This document shows, in pieces, positions 36,906 through 47,700 of a stretch of DNA of 64,000 nucleotides. This stretch comes from Hanstruepera ponticola. GTDB lineage: Bacteria; Bacteroidota; Bacteroidia; Flavobacteriales; Flavobacteriaceae. The stretch is taken from assembly GCF_012931685.1 (NCBI RefSeq), contig NZ_JABANC010000001.1:1116001-1180000 (forward strand). Reading direction: 5' to 3'. The first letter of the stretch is position 1, and each line of letters starts with the position of its first letter. A program made the position numbers and the translations under genes. The notes under the pieces were generated by a model, which did no database searches, was not told the origin of the DNA, and saw nothing but the letters and a program-made list of their open reading frames with translations.

Positions 36906-38457
36906 GATAAAAAACAAATTTACGGCTGAATTACCAGCAGATGAGAATTTAGAAAATTCAAGACGGCAAGTTTTGAATGCATGTTATTCTGAAGTAAAAC
37001 CAAGAAAAACCTCTAACCCTGAATTAATTCACGTATCACCAGAACTTGCTGAAACACTTGGTTTTGAAAAAGATTTTATTCACTCCAAAGAGTTTTTAAA
37101 CATTTTTTCGGGTAATAAAGTTATTGAGGGTTCAACATCTTACGCCATGTGTTATGGTGGGCATCAATTCGGATCTTGGGCAGGACAATTGGGTGATGGT
37201 CGTGCTATAAATTTAGGGGAAATTGAGCACAAAAATAAATCATGGGTTTTACAGTTAAAAGGTGCTGGAGAAACGCCTTATTCAAGATCTGCCGATGGTT
37301 TAGCAGTTTTGCGCTCGTCAATTCGTGAGTATTTATGTAGTGAAGCTATGTACCATTTAGGTGTACCAACAACTCGAGCCTTGTCTTTGGTATTAACAGG
37401 TGATCAAGTATTACGCGATATTATGTATGATGGTAATCCTGATTACGAAAAAGGCGCAATTGTTTGTCGCGTTTCCCCATCTTTTTTAAGATTTGGGAAC
37501 TATGAAATTTTCACCGCAAGACAAGATATAGATACATTAAAAACCCTATTAAATTTTACAATAAAACACCATTTTCAGCATTTAGGAAAGCCTTCAAAAG
37601 AAACATACATTCAGTTTTTTAGAGAAGTGATGGAACGTACCCTTTCCATGATTATACATTGGCAACGTGTTGGATTTGTTCATGGTGTTATGAATACTGA
37701 TAATATGTCCATTTTAGGTCTAACAATCGATTATGGACCGTATGGTTGGTTAGAAGGATTTGATTTTGGCTGGACACCAAATACAACGGATAGCCAGCAT
37801 AAAAGATATCGTTATGGAAATCAACCAAATATTGGTTTGTGGAATCTTTATCAATTAGCTAATGCCTTATATCCATTAATTGAAGACCCAAAACCATTAG
37901 AAGAAATACTAAATGATTATAAATCAGTTTTTGAAGTGAAATCATTAGAGATGATGCGTTCTAAATTAGGATTAGAATTAAAACAGGAAAATGATTTAAA
38001 ATTAGTTCATGAATTAGAAACTGTTTTGCAACTTTCAGAAACCGATATGACTATTTTTTTTAGAAATTTAGCAAATCTGAGAAAGGATGATTCTGAATCT
38101 GGAATACAGGTTATTGAAGATGCTTTTTACATACCAAGTGACATTTCAGATAAAATTAGACAATCCTGGAAATCTTGGTTAAATAAATACAAAGAAAGAC
38201 TTCAAGAAGAAACGTTAAGTGATAATGATAGAAAGACAAAGATGAATTTGGTTAACCCCAAATATGTACTACGAAACTATATGGCTCAATTAGCTATTGA
38301 TGAGGCTGATAAAGGTGATTATAGGTTAATAAATGAATTATATACATTACTGAAGAAACCCTATGACGAACAATCAGAATATGCAAAATGGTTTGTTAAA
38401 CGCCCAGAATGGGCTAGACATAAAGTTGGATGTTCTATGCTATCATGCAGCTCTTAA
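36895..38457 (+). CDS. selO: SelO (YdiU/UPF0061) protein adenylyltransferase
   Basis: A 520-residue pseudokinase-fold AMPylase. Family signatures are CYGGHQFGSWAGQLGDGRAI, GAGETPYSRSADGLAVLRSS, HGVMNTDN (atypical catalytic loop) and GLTIDYGPYGWLEGFD (metal-binding DYGP). The protein ends SMLSCSS, the position where eukaryotic SelO carries selenocysteine; here it is Cys. SelO transfers AMP to Ser/Thr/Tyr on redox and metabolic proteins. Its overlap with msrB-msrA-glutaredoxin links it to oxidative-damage control. It is cytoplasmic. Confidence 0.96.
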   Translation: MSLKIKNKFTAELPADENLENSRRQVLNACYSEVKPRKTSNPELIHVSPELAETLGFEKDFIHSKEFLNIFSGNKVIEGSTSYAMCYGGHQFGSWAGQLGDGRAINLGEIEHKNKSWVLQLKGAGETPYSRSADGLAVLRSSIREYLCSEAMYHLGVPTTRALSLVLTGDQVLRDIMYDGNPDYEKGAIVCRVSPSFLRFGNYEIFTARQDIDTLKTLLNFTIKHHFQHLGKPSKETYIQFFREVMERTLSMIIHWQRVGFVHGVMNTDNMSILGLTIDYGPYGWLEGFDFGWTPNTTDSQHKRYRYGNQPNIGLWNLYQLANALYPLIEDPKPLEEILNDYKSVFEVKSLEMMRSKLGLELKQENDLKLVHELETVLQLSETDMTIFFRNLANLRKDDSESGIQVIEDAFYIPSDISDKIRQSWKSWLNKYKERLQEETLSDNDRKTKMNLVNPKYVLRNYMAQLAIDEADKGDYRLINELYTLLKKPYDEQSEYAKWFVKRPEWARHKVGCSMLSCSS

Positions 38458-38481
38458 TTATATTTGTACAAAAAGAATTTT

Positions 38482-39351
38482 ATGACATCAGTAACTGATT
38501 TATTAAACATACTTCATCTAGATCAACAAGACGATAATACCTTTTTAGGAATAAGTAAAACGGTTGGTAGCCCTAATGTATTTGGAGGTCAAGTTTTGGC
38601 ACAGGCTTTGAATGCTGCCTACCGTACCATTAAAAACGGACGCGTTTTACATTCTATGCATTCCTATTTTTTGGAGGCTGGAGATTTAGAATTACCTATC
38701 AACTACCAAGTAGGTATAATGCGAGATGGTGGAAGTTTTTCAGTAAGGCGTGTTACAGCGAGTCAAAATGGTAAAACCATATTTATTTTATCAGCTTCAT
38801 TTCATAAAAATGAAAAGGGACATGAGCATCAAATTGAAATAAATCAAAACGTAAAAAGCCCAGAAGAATTAATGAGTTGGTCAGATTTATTAAAAACTTA
38901 TGGTGAATTATTACCAAAGAGAACCAAAACGTTTCTGGAAATTCCAAGACCAGTTGAGTTTAAACCAACGGTAATTAATAATCCACTTGAAAAAAAAGAT
39001 TTACCACCTGTTCTAGACGTATGGTTTAAGTTAAAAGGTGATGTTAATGATTTAGACTTGGCGTTGAGTCAACAAATTTTGACCTACATTTCTGATTATA
39101 ATATTTTGGCGGTTGCTATACAACCTCATGCAAGTAAAGCACATTGGGGAAATTTACAAACAGCTAGTTTAGATCACTCAATGTGGTATTATAGAGATTT
39201 TGATTTTTCTGATTGGTTGCTATTCTCGTTAGAGTCACCTAACACCTCTAATGCTAGAGGCTTTGCAAAAGGCAATATTTTTACTAGAGAAGGTAAATTG
39301 GTCGCTTCAGTAGCTCAAGAAGGACTTATGCGACCTATGGACAAAAAATGA
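38482..39351 (+). CDS. tesB: Acyl-CoA thioesterase II
   Basis: A double-hotdog thioesterase hydrolysing acyl-CoA. I prefer the ATG at 38482 (MTSVTDLLNILHLDQQ; 289 residues) over a TTG at 38464. Family signatures are NVFGGQVLAQALNAAYRTI, LHSMHSYFLEAGD, the SFSVRRVTA strand, SLDHSMWYYRDF and EGLMRP at the end. Length matches TesB. It follows selO by about 24 nt and overlaps the next gene by 4 nt (ATGA). Confidence 0.94.
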   Translation: MTSVTDLLNILHLDQQDDNTFLGISKTVGSPNVFGGQVLAQALNAAYRTIKNGRVLHSMHSYFLEAGDLELPINYQVGIMRDGGSFSVRRVTASQNGKTIFILSASFHKNEKGHEHQIEINQNVKSPEELMSWSDLLKTYGELLPKRTKTFLEIPRPVEFKPTVINNPLEKKDLPPVLDVWFKLKGDVNDLDLALSQQILTYISDYNILAVAIQPHASKAHWGNLQTASLDHSMWYYRDFDFSDWLLFSLESPNTSNARGFAKGNIFTREGKLVASVAQEGLMRPMDKK

Positions 39352-40037
39352 AATCACAAATATTAAATATTGGTCATCGTGGCGCTAAAGGGCATCTAGC
39401 AGAAAACACACTTGAGTCTATTAAAAAAGCTTTAGAAATTGGTGTTGACGGTATAGAAATAGATGTCCATAAGTGTACTTCAGGCGAGTTGGTGGTATTT
39501 CATGATTTTACATTGGATAGAGTGACAAATGGTTCTGGTGAAGTTTCAAAGCAATCGCTTTCACAATTAAAACAATTAAAGGTGTTGGGTAAGTATGAAA
39601 TTCCAACATTAATTGAAGTTCTAGATTTGATTGCTGGTAAATATCTCATAAACATTGAGCTTAAAGGTAAAAACACAGCTTTAGGAACATTTGAAACCGT
39701 CATGGATTATGTGCAAAATAAAAGCTGGAAATATAATCAATTCTTGGTGTCTAGTTTTCAGCAGAATGAATTACAAAACCTATATAATCTCAATAAGAAT
39801 ATACCGCTTGCTGTTCTAACTAAAGCTAGTGTTTCTGATGCTATTCAATTTGCACTAACTGTTCAAGCTCATGCTATTCATCCTAATTTTGCTTTGGTAA
39901 CCATGGACAATGTTAAGGCTGCTCATGAAAAAGGCTTAAAAGTAAATACCTGGACAGTAAATGAAAAAGAAACCATTGAAAGAATGAAAAGTTATGGTGT
40001 TGATGGTATTATCAGTGATTTTCCCAATCGTTTTTAG
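39348..40037 (+). CDS. Glycerophosphodiester phosphodiesterase
   Basis: A 229-residue GDPD-family enzyme that hydrolyses glycerophosphodiesters to glycerol 3-phosphate and an alcohol. Catalytic and metal motifs are GHRGAKGHLAENT (His-Arg and Glu), EIDVHKC and VVFHDFTLDR near the N-terminus, and NIELKGK in the middle. The C-terminus has VNTWTVNE and GVDGIISDFP. There is no signal peptide, so it is cytoplasmic and UgpQ-like. It is last gene of the msrB operon; the overlap with tesB suggests coupling to lipid turnover (inference). Confidence 0.94.
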   Translation: MKSQILNIGHRGAKGHLAENTLESIKKALEIGVDGIEIDVHKCTSGELVVFHDFTLDRVTNGSGEVSKQSLSQLKQLKVLGKYEIPTLIEVLDLIAGKYLINIELKGKNTALGTFETVMDYVQNKSWKYNQFLVSSFQQNELQNLYNLNKNIPLAVLTKASVSDAIQFALTVQAHAIHPNFALVTMDNVKAAHEKGLKVNTWTVNEKETIERMKSYGVDGIISDFPNRF

Positions 40038-40099
40038 AATCAAATTGTGTTAAAGGTCAATTTTATATTGATAGCATTAATACAAATTTGTTTTAGTGC

Positions 40100-40107
40100 T
40101 ATCTTTG
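40100..40107 (+). promoter_or_regulatory. -7 box upstream of metallophosphoesterase paralog A
   Basis: TATCTTTG is an exact TAnnTTTG match, 40 nt before the ATG at 40148, in a 110-nt gap that separates the gene from the msrB operon. The -33 element is not clear. Confidence 0.5.
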
Positions 40108-40147
40108 ATTTTTTAGGATATTAAAAAAGGAAGCAATAATTTTTTAA

Positions 40148-43100
40148 ATGAAGAATTACAAGATTTTACTAACATTTTTAATTATAATAATTTGTAATTC
40201 ATGTGCTACATTTAAAGCACAGTATAAGGACAACGATTACCAAGTGACTGCTTTTCCAGACAAGGAAATAGACAGAAGATTTTATTTAATAGGAAATGTT
40301 GGTGCAGTAAATGACCAAACGGAGATATTAAATGTTTTTAAAAAGCATTTAAAAGAAAATGCTACTTCAAGAGACTTTGCTCTTTTTTTAGGTGATAATA
40401 GTTATCCTGATGGTTTTCCATCAAAAGAATCAAATAAAAGACAATCCGCTGAAGATGTCATTAATAAACAAGTTGATGCAATTCAAGATTTTAAAGGGAA
40501 AGCCTTATTTATTCCTGGTCATTTAGATTGGAAAAAGGAAGGTGTAAAAGGTTTAAAGAGACAGGAAAAGTACATTGAGGATATTTTAGGTAAAAACCGT
40601 TTTCAGCCGGAAAATGGATGTCCTTTAGAAAGTATTGATGTAAGTAAATCAATTCAGTTGATTGTCATTGATACGCAATGGTATTTGGAGGATTGGGATA
40701 AAAACCCCACAATGAATGATGAATGTGAGATAAAAACCCGTGAACGCTTTTTTGTTGAGTTAGAAGGTGAAATTAAAAAGGCAGGAAACAGAACAATAGT
40801 TCTTGCTATGCATCACCCAATGTTTACTAATGGTATTCGTGGCGGATTCTATCCTGCGAAAAAGCATATTTTTCCTTTTAACAATTATATACCATTACCT
40901 GTAATTGGCTCCTTAATAACACAAATAAAAACACAAGGCGGTGTTTCTACTCAAGACCGTTACAATGAACGTTATAATGATTTAATGCGTCGTCTTGAAA
41001 CGTTGGTCTATGAGGAAGAAAAGCTTGTTTTGGTATCTGGTCACGAACACACCTTGCAATACATAGAAAATAAAACCATAAAACAAATTGTTTCTGGTTC
41101 AGGATCAAATGAGTCAACAGCTGTTCTGGCAAATAACGGTCTGTTTAGTTATGGAAAAAATGGTTTTGCAGAATTAACTGTTTTTAAAGATGGAAGTAGT
41201 TGGGTAAGGTTTTATGGTGTTAATGACAATAAATTAAATTTGTTATACCAAAAAGAAGTAATTCCACCTGTTGAGCCCTATAATGTGTCCCAATTACCAG
41301 ATACATTTCCAAACTATGCTGAAGTTTCAATTTATAGTAACGAAGAAACCGATAAGTCAGGTTTTTATAAATATGTTTTTGGAGATCATTACCGAAGCTT
41401 ATACAGTACAAAAATTAAAGCCAAAGTAACTACTTTGGATACCCTTTATGGAGGCCTAGAGATTGTAAGAAAAGGAGGCGGACATCAAACACGTTCTTTA
41501 CGATTAAAAACCAAGGATGGGAGGGAGTTAAACATGCGTGCATTAAAAAAAAGTGCGACACAGTTTTTACAAACGGTTCTGTTTAAAGACACTTATATCA
41601 TTGATCAATTTGAGGAAACTGCTGTCGAGGATTTCATTATGGATTTTTATACTGCTGCGCATCCTTATGCCTTTTTAGCAGTTCCAGATTTGTCTGATGC
41701 GGCGAAGATATATCATACCAATCCCAAGTTGTATTTTATTCCCAAGCATAAATATCTAGGGGATTATAACGCTGAATATGGCGGAGAGCTTTATATGATT
41801 GAAGAGCGACCTGAAGAAAATTATGCTAATGAAAGAAATTTTGGCTATGCTGATGATATTGAAAGTTCTCATGATATTATTGAGAAAATAAGAGAAGATG
41901 AAAAACATAAAATTGACGAAGTAACCTTTATAAGAGCGCGACTGTTCGATATGCTTTTAGGTGATTGGGATAGACACCAAGATCAATGGCGTTGGGCGCA
42001 GTTTGATTTGGAAAATGGAGATAACCTATTCAAGCCTATTCCAAGAGACCGAGACCAAGTTTTTTCTAATTTTGATGGTGCACTGTTAGATGTTGCCAAA
42101 GTAGCAGCTGGAGCAGCAAAACAACTCCAGACTTTTGAGGAAGAACTAAAAGATGTTAAATGGATTAACAATGTTGGAATTCGATTAGATCGTGTGTTAA
42201 TTCAGCAATCAGGTAAAAATGTCTGGTTGGATCAAGCCGAACTTTTACAGGAATATATAACGGATGACGTTATTGAGCAGGCACTTTCAAAAATACCAAT
42301 TGAGGTTCAAGACGAAACATTTCAGGAAATAAAAACAAACCTAAAAGCAAGACGTAATAGCCTTAAGGATATTGCAGAGCGCTATTATAATTACATGGCT
42401 GAATTGGTTGTTTTAACCGGAACAGATAAAGACGATTACATCGAAATTATTAGAGAAGAAAACAATCAAACGCGTGTAATAATATCCCGAATTATCGATG
42501 GCAAGAAAGAAGAGGTGATTGTTGATAGAGTATTTGATAAAGCTATTACCAAAGAACTATGGGTTTATGGTTTAGACGACAAAGATATATTCGAAGTAAC
42601 TGGAAATTCTAAAGGGCTTATTTTTACACGTTTAATTGGAGGACAGAACAATGATACTTACATAATCAAAAATGGACGTCGCATAAAAGTGTATGACCAC
42701 AAAACAAAGAAAAATACTGTAGAAGAAAAAAATGGCGCGTCGTTCAAGTTTACCAACATATATGATCTCAACCATTTTGACTTTAAAAAAAATATACTGC
42801 GCTCAAGAGTTATGACACCTAATATAGGGTTTAATCCAGATGATGGCGTTCTGATAGGTTTGTCTTATGCAAGTACCATTAAAGGTTTTAAACGAAATCC
42901 ATTTTCGCAACAACACAAAATAAAAGGAGGTTATTATTTTGCAACAGGAGGCTTGACATTAGATTACAACGGCGAATTTGCAAATGTGTTTGGTGATTGG
43001 AATTTAAGCATTGGAGGTTATTTGGCAACTGAAAATTTCACTTATAACTTTTTTGGCTTTGGAAATGAAACTCAAAATAGGGATGATGATTTAGGCATGG

Positions 43101-43846
43101 ATTATAACCGCGTGAGGACAGGAATTTATGGCGTGGATTTTGGCGTAGTAAAAAGAGGGCATTTTGGTAGTCAATATGGTTTTAAAACCATATTTCAAGG
43201 AATTGAAGTTGAGGACACCAATGATAGATTTATTACTGATGTTGTCCCAGCAACCAATTCTGAATTCTATGAAAGAATGTTTTTTGGTGCCATTGAAGGA
43301 AACTATGAGTACAGCAGTTTTGATAGAAAAATAAATCCTACACGAGCCATGGCCTTTGATATTCATTTGGGAACAAGATCGAATTTAGAAGACATTGAAG
43401 ATAATTATGGTTACTTAAATACTAGTTTGGGATTTTATAATGCTATTTCTAAAAACAGAAAACTTGTATTGAAAACAGATGCCAAAGCACAATTTAGATT
43501 TGGTGATAATTATACTTTTTATCAAGCTGCAAATATAGGTGGAAATAATGGGTTGCGTGGTTACCGAAATCAACGCTTTACTGGTCAACATGCTTTTATT
43601 GGTAGTGCCGATTTAAGATACAGTTTTAATTCGTTTAAAACAGGTATTTTGCCATTGCAAATAGGTGTTTTTGGTGGTTTCGATGTAGGTCGAGTTTGGT
43701 TAGATGATGAAGCATCAAAAAAATGGCATAATGATTATGGGCTTGGAATTTGGGTCGCTACTGCTGAAAGTCTAGCAGGAACCGTAAATCTTTTTAATGG
43801 TAGTGATGGTTTGAGATTTTCCTTCGGTTTTGCTTTAGATTTTTAG
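40148..43846 (+). CDS. Metallophosphoesterase-like / kinase-fold-like / Omp85-barrel lipoprotein, paralog A (degenerate esterase)
   Basis: A 1232-residue outer-membrane lipoprotein (lipobox NSC, Cys 19). Residues ~40-370 follow the purple-acid-phosphatase-like layout but motif I is GNVG (49-52, Asp lost) and motif III is GHLD (124-127, GNHD expected). GDNSY, MHHP and GHEH remain. Residues ~420-640 hold GGHQTRSLRLKTKDGRE, GGELYMIEERPEE, GDWDRHQDQWRW (DRH 608-610) and IPRDRDQ (632-637), an order reminiscent of HipA/Fam20-type kinases. The rest is an Omp85-like barrel with NNGLRGYRNQRFTGQ. Paralog B lies 936 nt downstream. The kinase-fold call is inference; function is unknown. Confidence 0.8.
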   Translation: MKNYKILLTFLIIIICNSCATFKAQYKDNDYQVTAFPDKEIDRRFYLIGNVGAVNDQTEILNVFKKHLKENATSRDFALFLGDNSYPDGFPSKESNKRQSAEDVINKQVDAIQDFKGKALFIPGHLDWKKEGVKGLKRQEKYIEDILGKNRFQPENGCPLESIDVSKSIQLIVIDTQWYLEDWDKNPTMNDECEIKTRERFFVELEGEIKKAGNRTIVLAMHHPMFTNGIRGGFYPAKKHIFPFNNYIPLPVIGSLITQIKTQGGVSTQDRYNERYNDLMRRLETLVYEEEKLVLVSGHEHTLQYIENKTIKQIVSGSGSNESTAVLANNGLFSYGKNGFAELTVFKDGSSWVRFYGVNDNKLNLLYQKEVIPPVEPYNVSQLPDTFPNYAEVSIYSNEETDKSGFYKYVFGDHYRSLYSTKIKAKVTTLDTLYGGLEIVRKGGGHQTRSLRLKTKDGRELNMRALKKSATQFLQTVLFKDTYIIDQFEETAVEDFIMDFYTAAHPYAFLAVPDLSDAAKIYHTNPKLYFIPKHKYLGDYNAEYGGELYMIEERPEENYANERNFGYADDIESSHDIIEKIREDEKHKIDEVTFIRARLFDMLLGDWDRHQDQWRWAQFDLENGDNLFKPIPRDRDQVFSNFDGALLDVAKVAAGAAKQLQTFEEELKDVKWINNVGIRLDRVLIQQSGKNVWLDQAELLQEYITDDVIEQALSKIPIEVQDETFQEIKTNLKARRNSLKDIAERYYNYMAELVVLTGTDKDDYIEIIREENNQTRVIISRIIDGKKEEVIVDRVFDKAITKELWVYGLDDKDIFEVTGNSKGLIFTRLIGGQNNDTYIIKNGRRIKVYDHKTKKNTVEEKNGASFKFTNIYDLNHFDFKKNILRSRVMTPNIGFNPDDGVLIGLSYASTIKGFKRNPFSQQHKIKGGYYFATGGLTLDYNGEFANVFGDWNLSIGGYLATENFTYNFFGFGNETQNRDDDLGMDYNRVRTGIYGVDFGVVKRGHFGSQYGFKTIFQGIEVEDTNDRFITDVVPATNSEFYERMFFGAIEGNYEYSSFDRKINPTRAMAFDIHLGTRSNLEDIEDNYGYLNTSLGFYNAISKNRKLVLKTDAKAQFRFGDNYTFYQAANIGGNNGLRGYRNQRFTGQHAFIGSADLRYSFNSFKTGILPLQIGVFGGFDVGRVWLDDEASKKWHNDYGLGIWVATAESLAGTVNLFNGSDGLRFSFGFALDF

Positions 43847-44655
43847 TCTAAATTATAGGAATAGATATTCCCGCCATGACTTCCTTGTAGTTCGTCAGTA
43901 ATTAACAATTGGTTTTTACCAAAGAAGCAAATGCCTTCTTTTTGTGAACTATGCTTAAAATCTAACATTTTTTTATTCCCTTTAAAAAAATCATCACCCT
44001 TAAAATTTGAAAAGTGCCAAGCTTTATCATGATTTAACAAAACGATTGATTGACCATCTTCACTAATATCAGCCGATGTGATTTTAGAACGCTTACCAGT
44101 GATTTCAAATTCGGTCACCAGTTCTGCAGTATGCAAGCTTTCAATATTTGGAACTTTTATAACGACACCTTTTTTATGCTCCTTACTGAAAATATAAAAA
44201 TGATTCCTAAAAAGAAAAAAAGCTTCAAAATCTTTGGACTTCATTTTTTTGGGTAGTTCAAAATCAATTTTTGTTGCAACTGCTTTATCTGAAATAGTAT
44301 TAATGTTGGCTATTTTATAAATGGTAAAAACATCACGTTTTTCATTGTTGTTACCAAAATCACCAATATATATCGTATTGTTATTATCAGTAGTTAAATC
44401 CTCCCAATCTTTATTCTTTGCATTTGTTATGGTAATTTCACGTTCTACTTTTCCGCTAAAGTTTATGCCATATAAAACATTGTCGTTTCCGGCGTCTTCT
44501 ATCAACCATAGTAAATCTGAATTAGGAAATTTTTCAACAGCACTTATTTCTGGGAGATCAGAAGGCAAGTCTGCAATCACATCAAGGTTACCAGTACTGC
44601 AGGAAATGAAACTCAAAATACCTACTAAAAGAAATTTTTTAATATACAAACTCAA
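43843..44655 (-). CDS. Predicted beta-propeller lipoprotein
   Basis: A 270-residue lipoprotein (lipobox ISC, Cys 19). The body shows repeated beta-blade-like segments (ISAVEKFPNSDLLWLIEDAG, WEDLTTDNNNTIYIGDFGNN, ITSADISEDGQSIVLLNHD) and ends with LLITDELQGSHGGNIYSYNL. This resembles SdiA-regulated/NHL-type propellers, though I cannot name a precise family. It lies between the two large phosphoesterase-like paralogs, converging on paralog A with a 4-nt overlap and diverging from paralog B. That placement hints at a related envelope role, unproven. Confidence 0.65.
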   Translation of the reverse strand: MSLYIKKFLLVGILSFISCSTGNLDVIADLPSDLPEISAVEKFPNSDLLWLIEDAGNDNVLYGINFSGKVEREITITNAKNKDWEDLTTDNNNTIYIGDFGNNNEKRDVFTIYKIANINTISDKAVATKIDFELPKKMKSKDFEAFFLFRNHFYIFSKEHKKGVVIKVPNIESLHTAELVTEFEITGKRSKITSADISEDGQSIVLLNHDKAWHFSNFKGDDFFKGNKKMLDFKHSSQKEGICFFGKNQLLITDELQGSHGGNIYSYNLD

Positions 44656-44782
44656 TTTTTTTTAGGGTAAATTTACAAATTATGAAAGGTTAAACAATAT
44701 TATTACAGACCATCTTTGAATGAATTGGAGTAATGTTACCTGCTATAATGTGTATCTTTAGGTTTATAATAAAATGTAAAAA

Positions 44783-47700
44783 ATGCCTATCCGATTTGTT
44801 TTTGCTTTACTGTTATTGATAACGTTTTCATGTGCTACTTATAAGCCACAATATACTTCAGAAGAATTCATAGCCTCTGATTTACCTGCTAAAAAAGTTG
44901 AAACCAAACTATATCTTATTGGTGATGCTGGATATTCACCACCAAATAGCATGTCTAATGCCTTATCAGCTTTTCATAACTATGTTTCAGATAAAGATAC
45001 AAAGGGGCATTATGCCATATTTTTGGGAGATAATATTTATCCAGAAGGTCTGCCAGAAAAAGGTCATAAGTACAGGGTATCTGCTGAAAATGCGCTCAAT
45101 GGTCAGTTAAAATCTATAGAGAACTTTAATGGTACACCCATTTTTATTCCTGGAAATCACGACTGGTATTCAAATGGGTTGGAAGGTCTTAAAAGACAAG
45201 AAAAATTTATAGAGGATGCTTTGGGTAAGAACACGTTTTTACCAGAAGATGGTTGTCCTATTGAAAGTATTGATGTTAGTGATACAATTCAGCTTATTAT
45301 AGTAGATTCAGAATGGTATATTGAAAACTGGAATAAAAACCCAACCATTAATGATGATTGCGAGATAAAAACAAGAGAACGTTTTCTTGAAGAATTAGAA
45401 GGTGAAATTAAAAAGTCAGAAAAAAAGACTACCATTATCGCTATGCATCACCCAATGTACACTAATGGGATTCATGGTGGTTATTATCCAGCATATAGGC
45501 ATTTGTATCCTTCTGCAAGTAAAATCCCATTGCCTATTCTAGCATCACTAGTCACACAAATAAGAACACAAGGAGGCGTTTCTATTCAAGATAGATTTAA
45601 TGAAAGCTATAATGAATTAATGAACCGTATGGAAAGATTGGTTCTAGATTCCAAAAACGTAGTTATTGTTTCAGGACATGAACATTCGTTGCAATACATA
45701 GAAAAAGAAGGTGTTAAGCAGATTGTTTCAGGGTCAGGCGCAAAGGAATCTGTTGCGGCATTGGGAGAGAACGGTCTATTTAGTTATGGGAAACAAGGAT
45801 TCGCTGAATTAATAATTTACGAGGATGGAAGTAGTTGGGTTCAGTTTTTTGGGGTTGAAAACAACAAACCTAAATTATTGTTTCAAAAGGAGATCATTCA
45901 ACCTAAATCAGTTTTTAATGTTGAGGAATTACGTGAATCTTTTCCAGATTCCGTCGAAGTTTCAATTTACAGTAAGGAGGAGACTGATAAATCTGCATTT
46001 TTTGAGAGCATTTGGGGCGATCATTATAGGGATGTTTACAGTCAGAAAATAAAAGTTCCAGTAGCCACATTAGATACGTTGCATGGTGGATTAGAAGTAG
46101 TTAGAAAGGGAGGTGGTCATCAAACACGTTCATTACGATTAAAAACAAAAGACGGGAGAGAACTTAACATGCGTGCATTACGAAAAAGTGCTACTCAATT
46201 TTTGCAAACTTCTATGTTTGAAACAACATACATTGGTGATGATTACGAACAAACTGCTGTGCAAAGTTTAATTCTAGATTTTTACACAGCAGCCCATCCA
46301 TATGCTTTTATGGTCGTGCCAACTTTAGCGCATGCTGCAGAGGTTTATCACACTAATCCTAAAATATACTTTATACCCAAACACAAACATTTAGGAGATT
46401 TTAATTCGGAGTATGGCGGCGAATTATATATGATTGAAGAGCGACCAGAAGAGAATTATTCAAAAGAAAGAAACTTTGGGTATGCTGATGATATTGAAAG
46501 CACTTATGATATAATAGAGAAAATTAGAGAGGATGAAAAGCATAAAATTGATGAAAATGCTTTTATCAGAGCGCGTTTGTTTGATATGTTAATTGGTGAT
46601 TGGGATAGGCACCAAGACCAATGGCGTTGGGCGCAGTTTGATTTGGAGAATGGAGACAATATTTATAAGCCTATACCTAGGGATCGAGATCAAGTTTTTG
46701 CAAATTTTGATGGTGCTATATTAGATGTTGCGCGCTTTATTTCAGCATCTACTAATCAGTTGCAGGTTTATGATGATCAATTGAGCAATGAAGATTTAAA
46801 GTGGATAAACAGTGCAGGAATTAAATTAGATAGAGTTTTACTTCAACAAGCAGATGAATCTAACTGGATAAAGCAAGCCGAATTTCTCAAAGACCACATT
46901 ACAGATGACATCATAATGGAAGCTTTTGCCCATGTCCCAAAAGCTGTTCAAGATTCAACATTAACAGAAATAGTTGGTCATTTAAAAGCTAGAAGAGAAA
47001 ATATGGTAGATATAGCAAAGCGTTATTACCAATATTTGAACAGTCTGGTTGTTTTGACAGGAACTGATAAAGATGATTACATTGAGGTTGCCAGAGTTGG
47101 AAATAAAGAAACACGAGTTAAAATTTCAAGAATAATCGATGGCAAAAAAGGTGAGGTTATTGTTGATAGAACCTACCATAGGGATACAACCAAAGAAATT
47201 TGGATTTATGGGCTTGATGATGATGATGTTTTTGAGGTTTCAGGAAAAGCCAATAATCTAATTTATACAAGAATCGTTGGTGGTTATGGTAATGATTCAT
47301 ACAATGTTAAAAGTGGTCGACGCGTTAAAGTTTATGATCATAAGTCAAAGGAAAATACTATTGTAAACAAAAAAAGATCGGTCATTAGATTTACAGATGT
47401 CTATAATCTTAATTTATTTGATTACAAAAAGCATATTACCAAAACCAATGTGCTTTCTCCTGCCATTAGTTACAATCCTGACGATGGGTTTTTGTTGGGA
47501 GCTACAGTCACCATGACCAAAAATGGCTTTCAACGAAATCCATTTTCGCTTCAACATCGGTTTAATGTAGCTTATTTTACTGCCACAAGTGGATTTATAG
47601 TCAACTATAATGGTGAAATCGCAAATGTTTATGAAGACTGGAATATGATTATAGGCGGTAAGCTTACGACTAAAAATTACACGCAAAACTTTTTTGGCTA

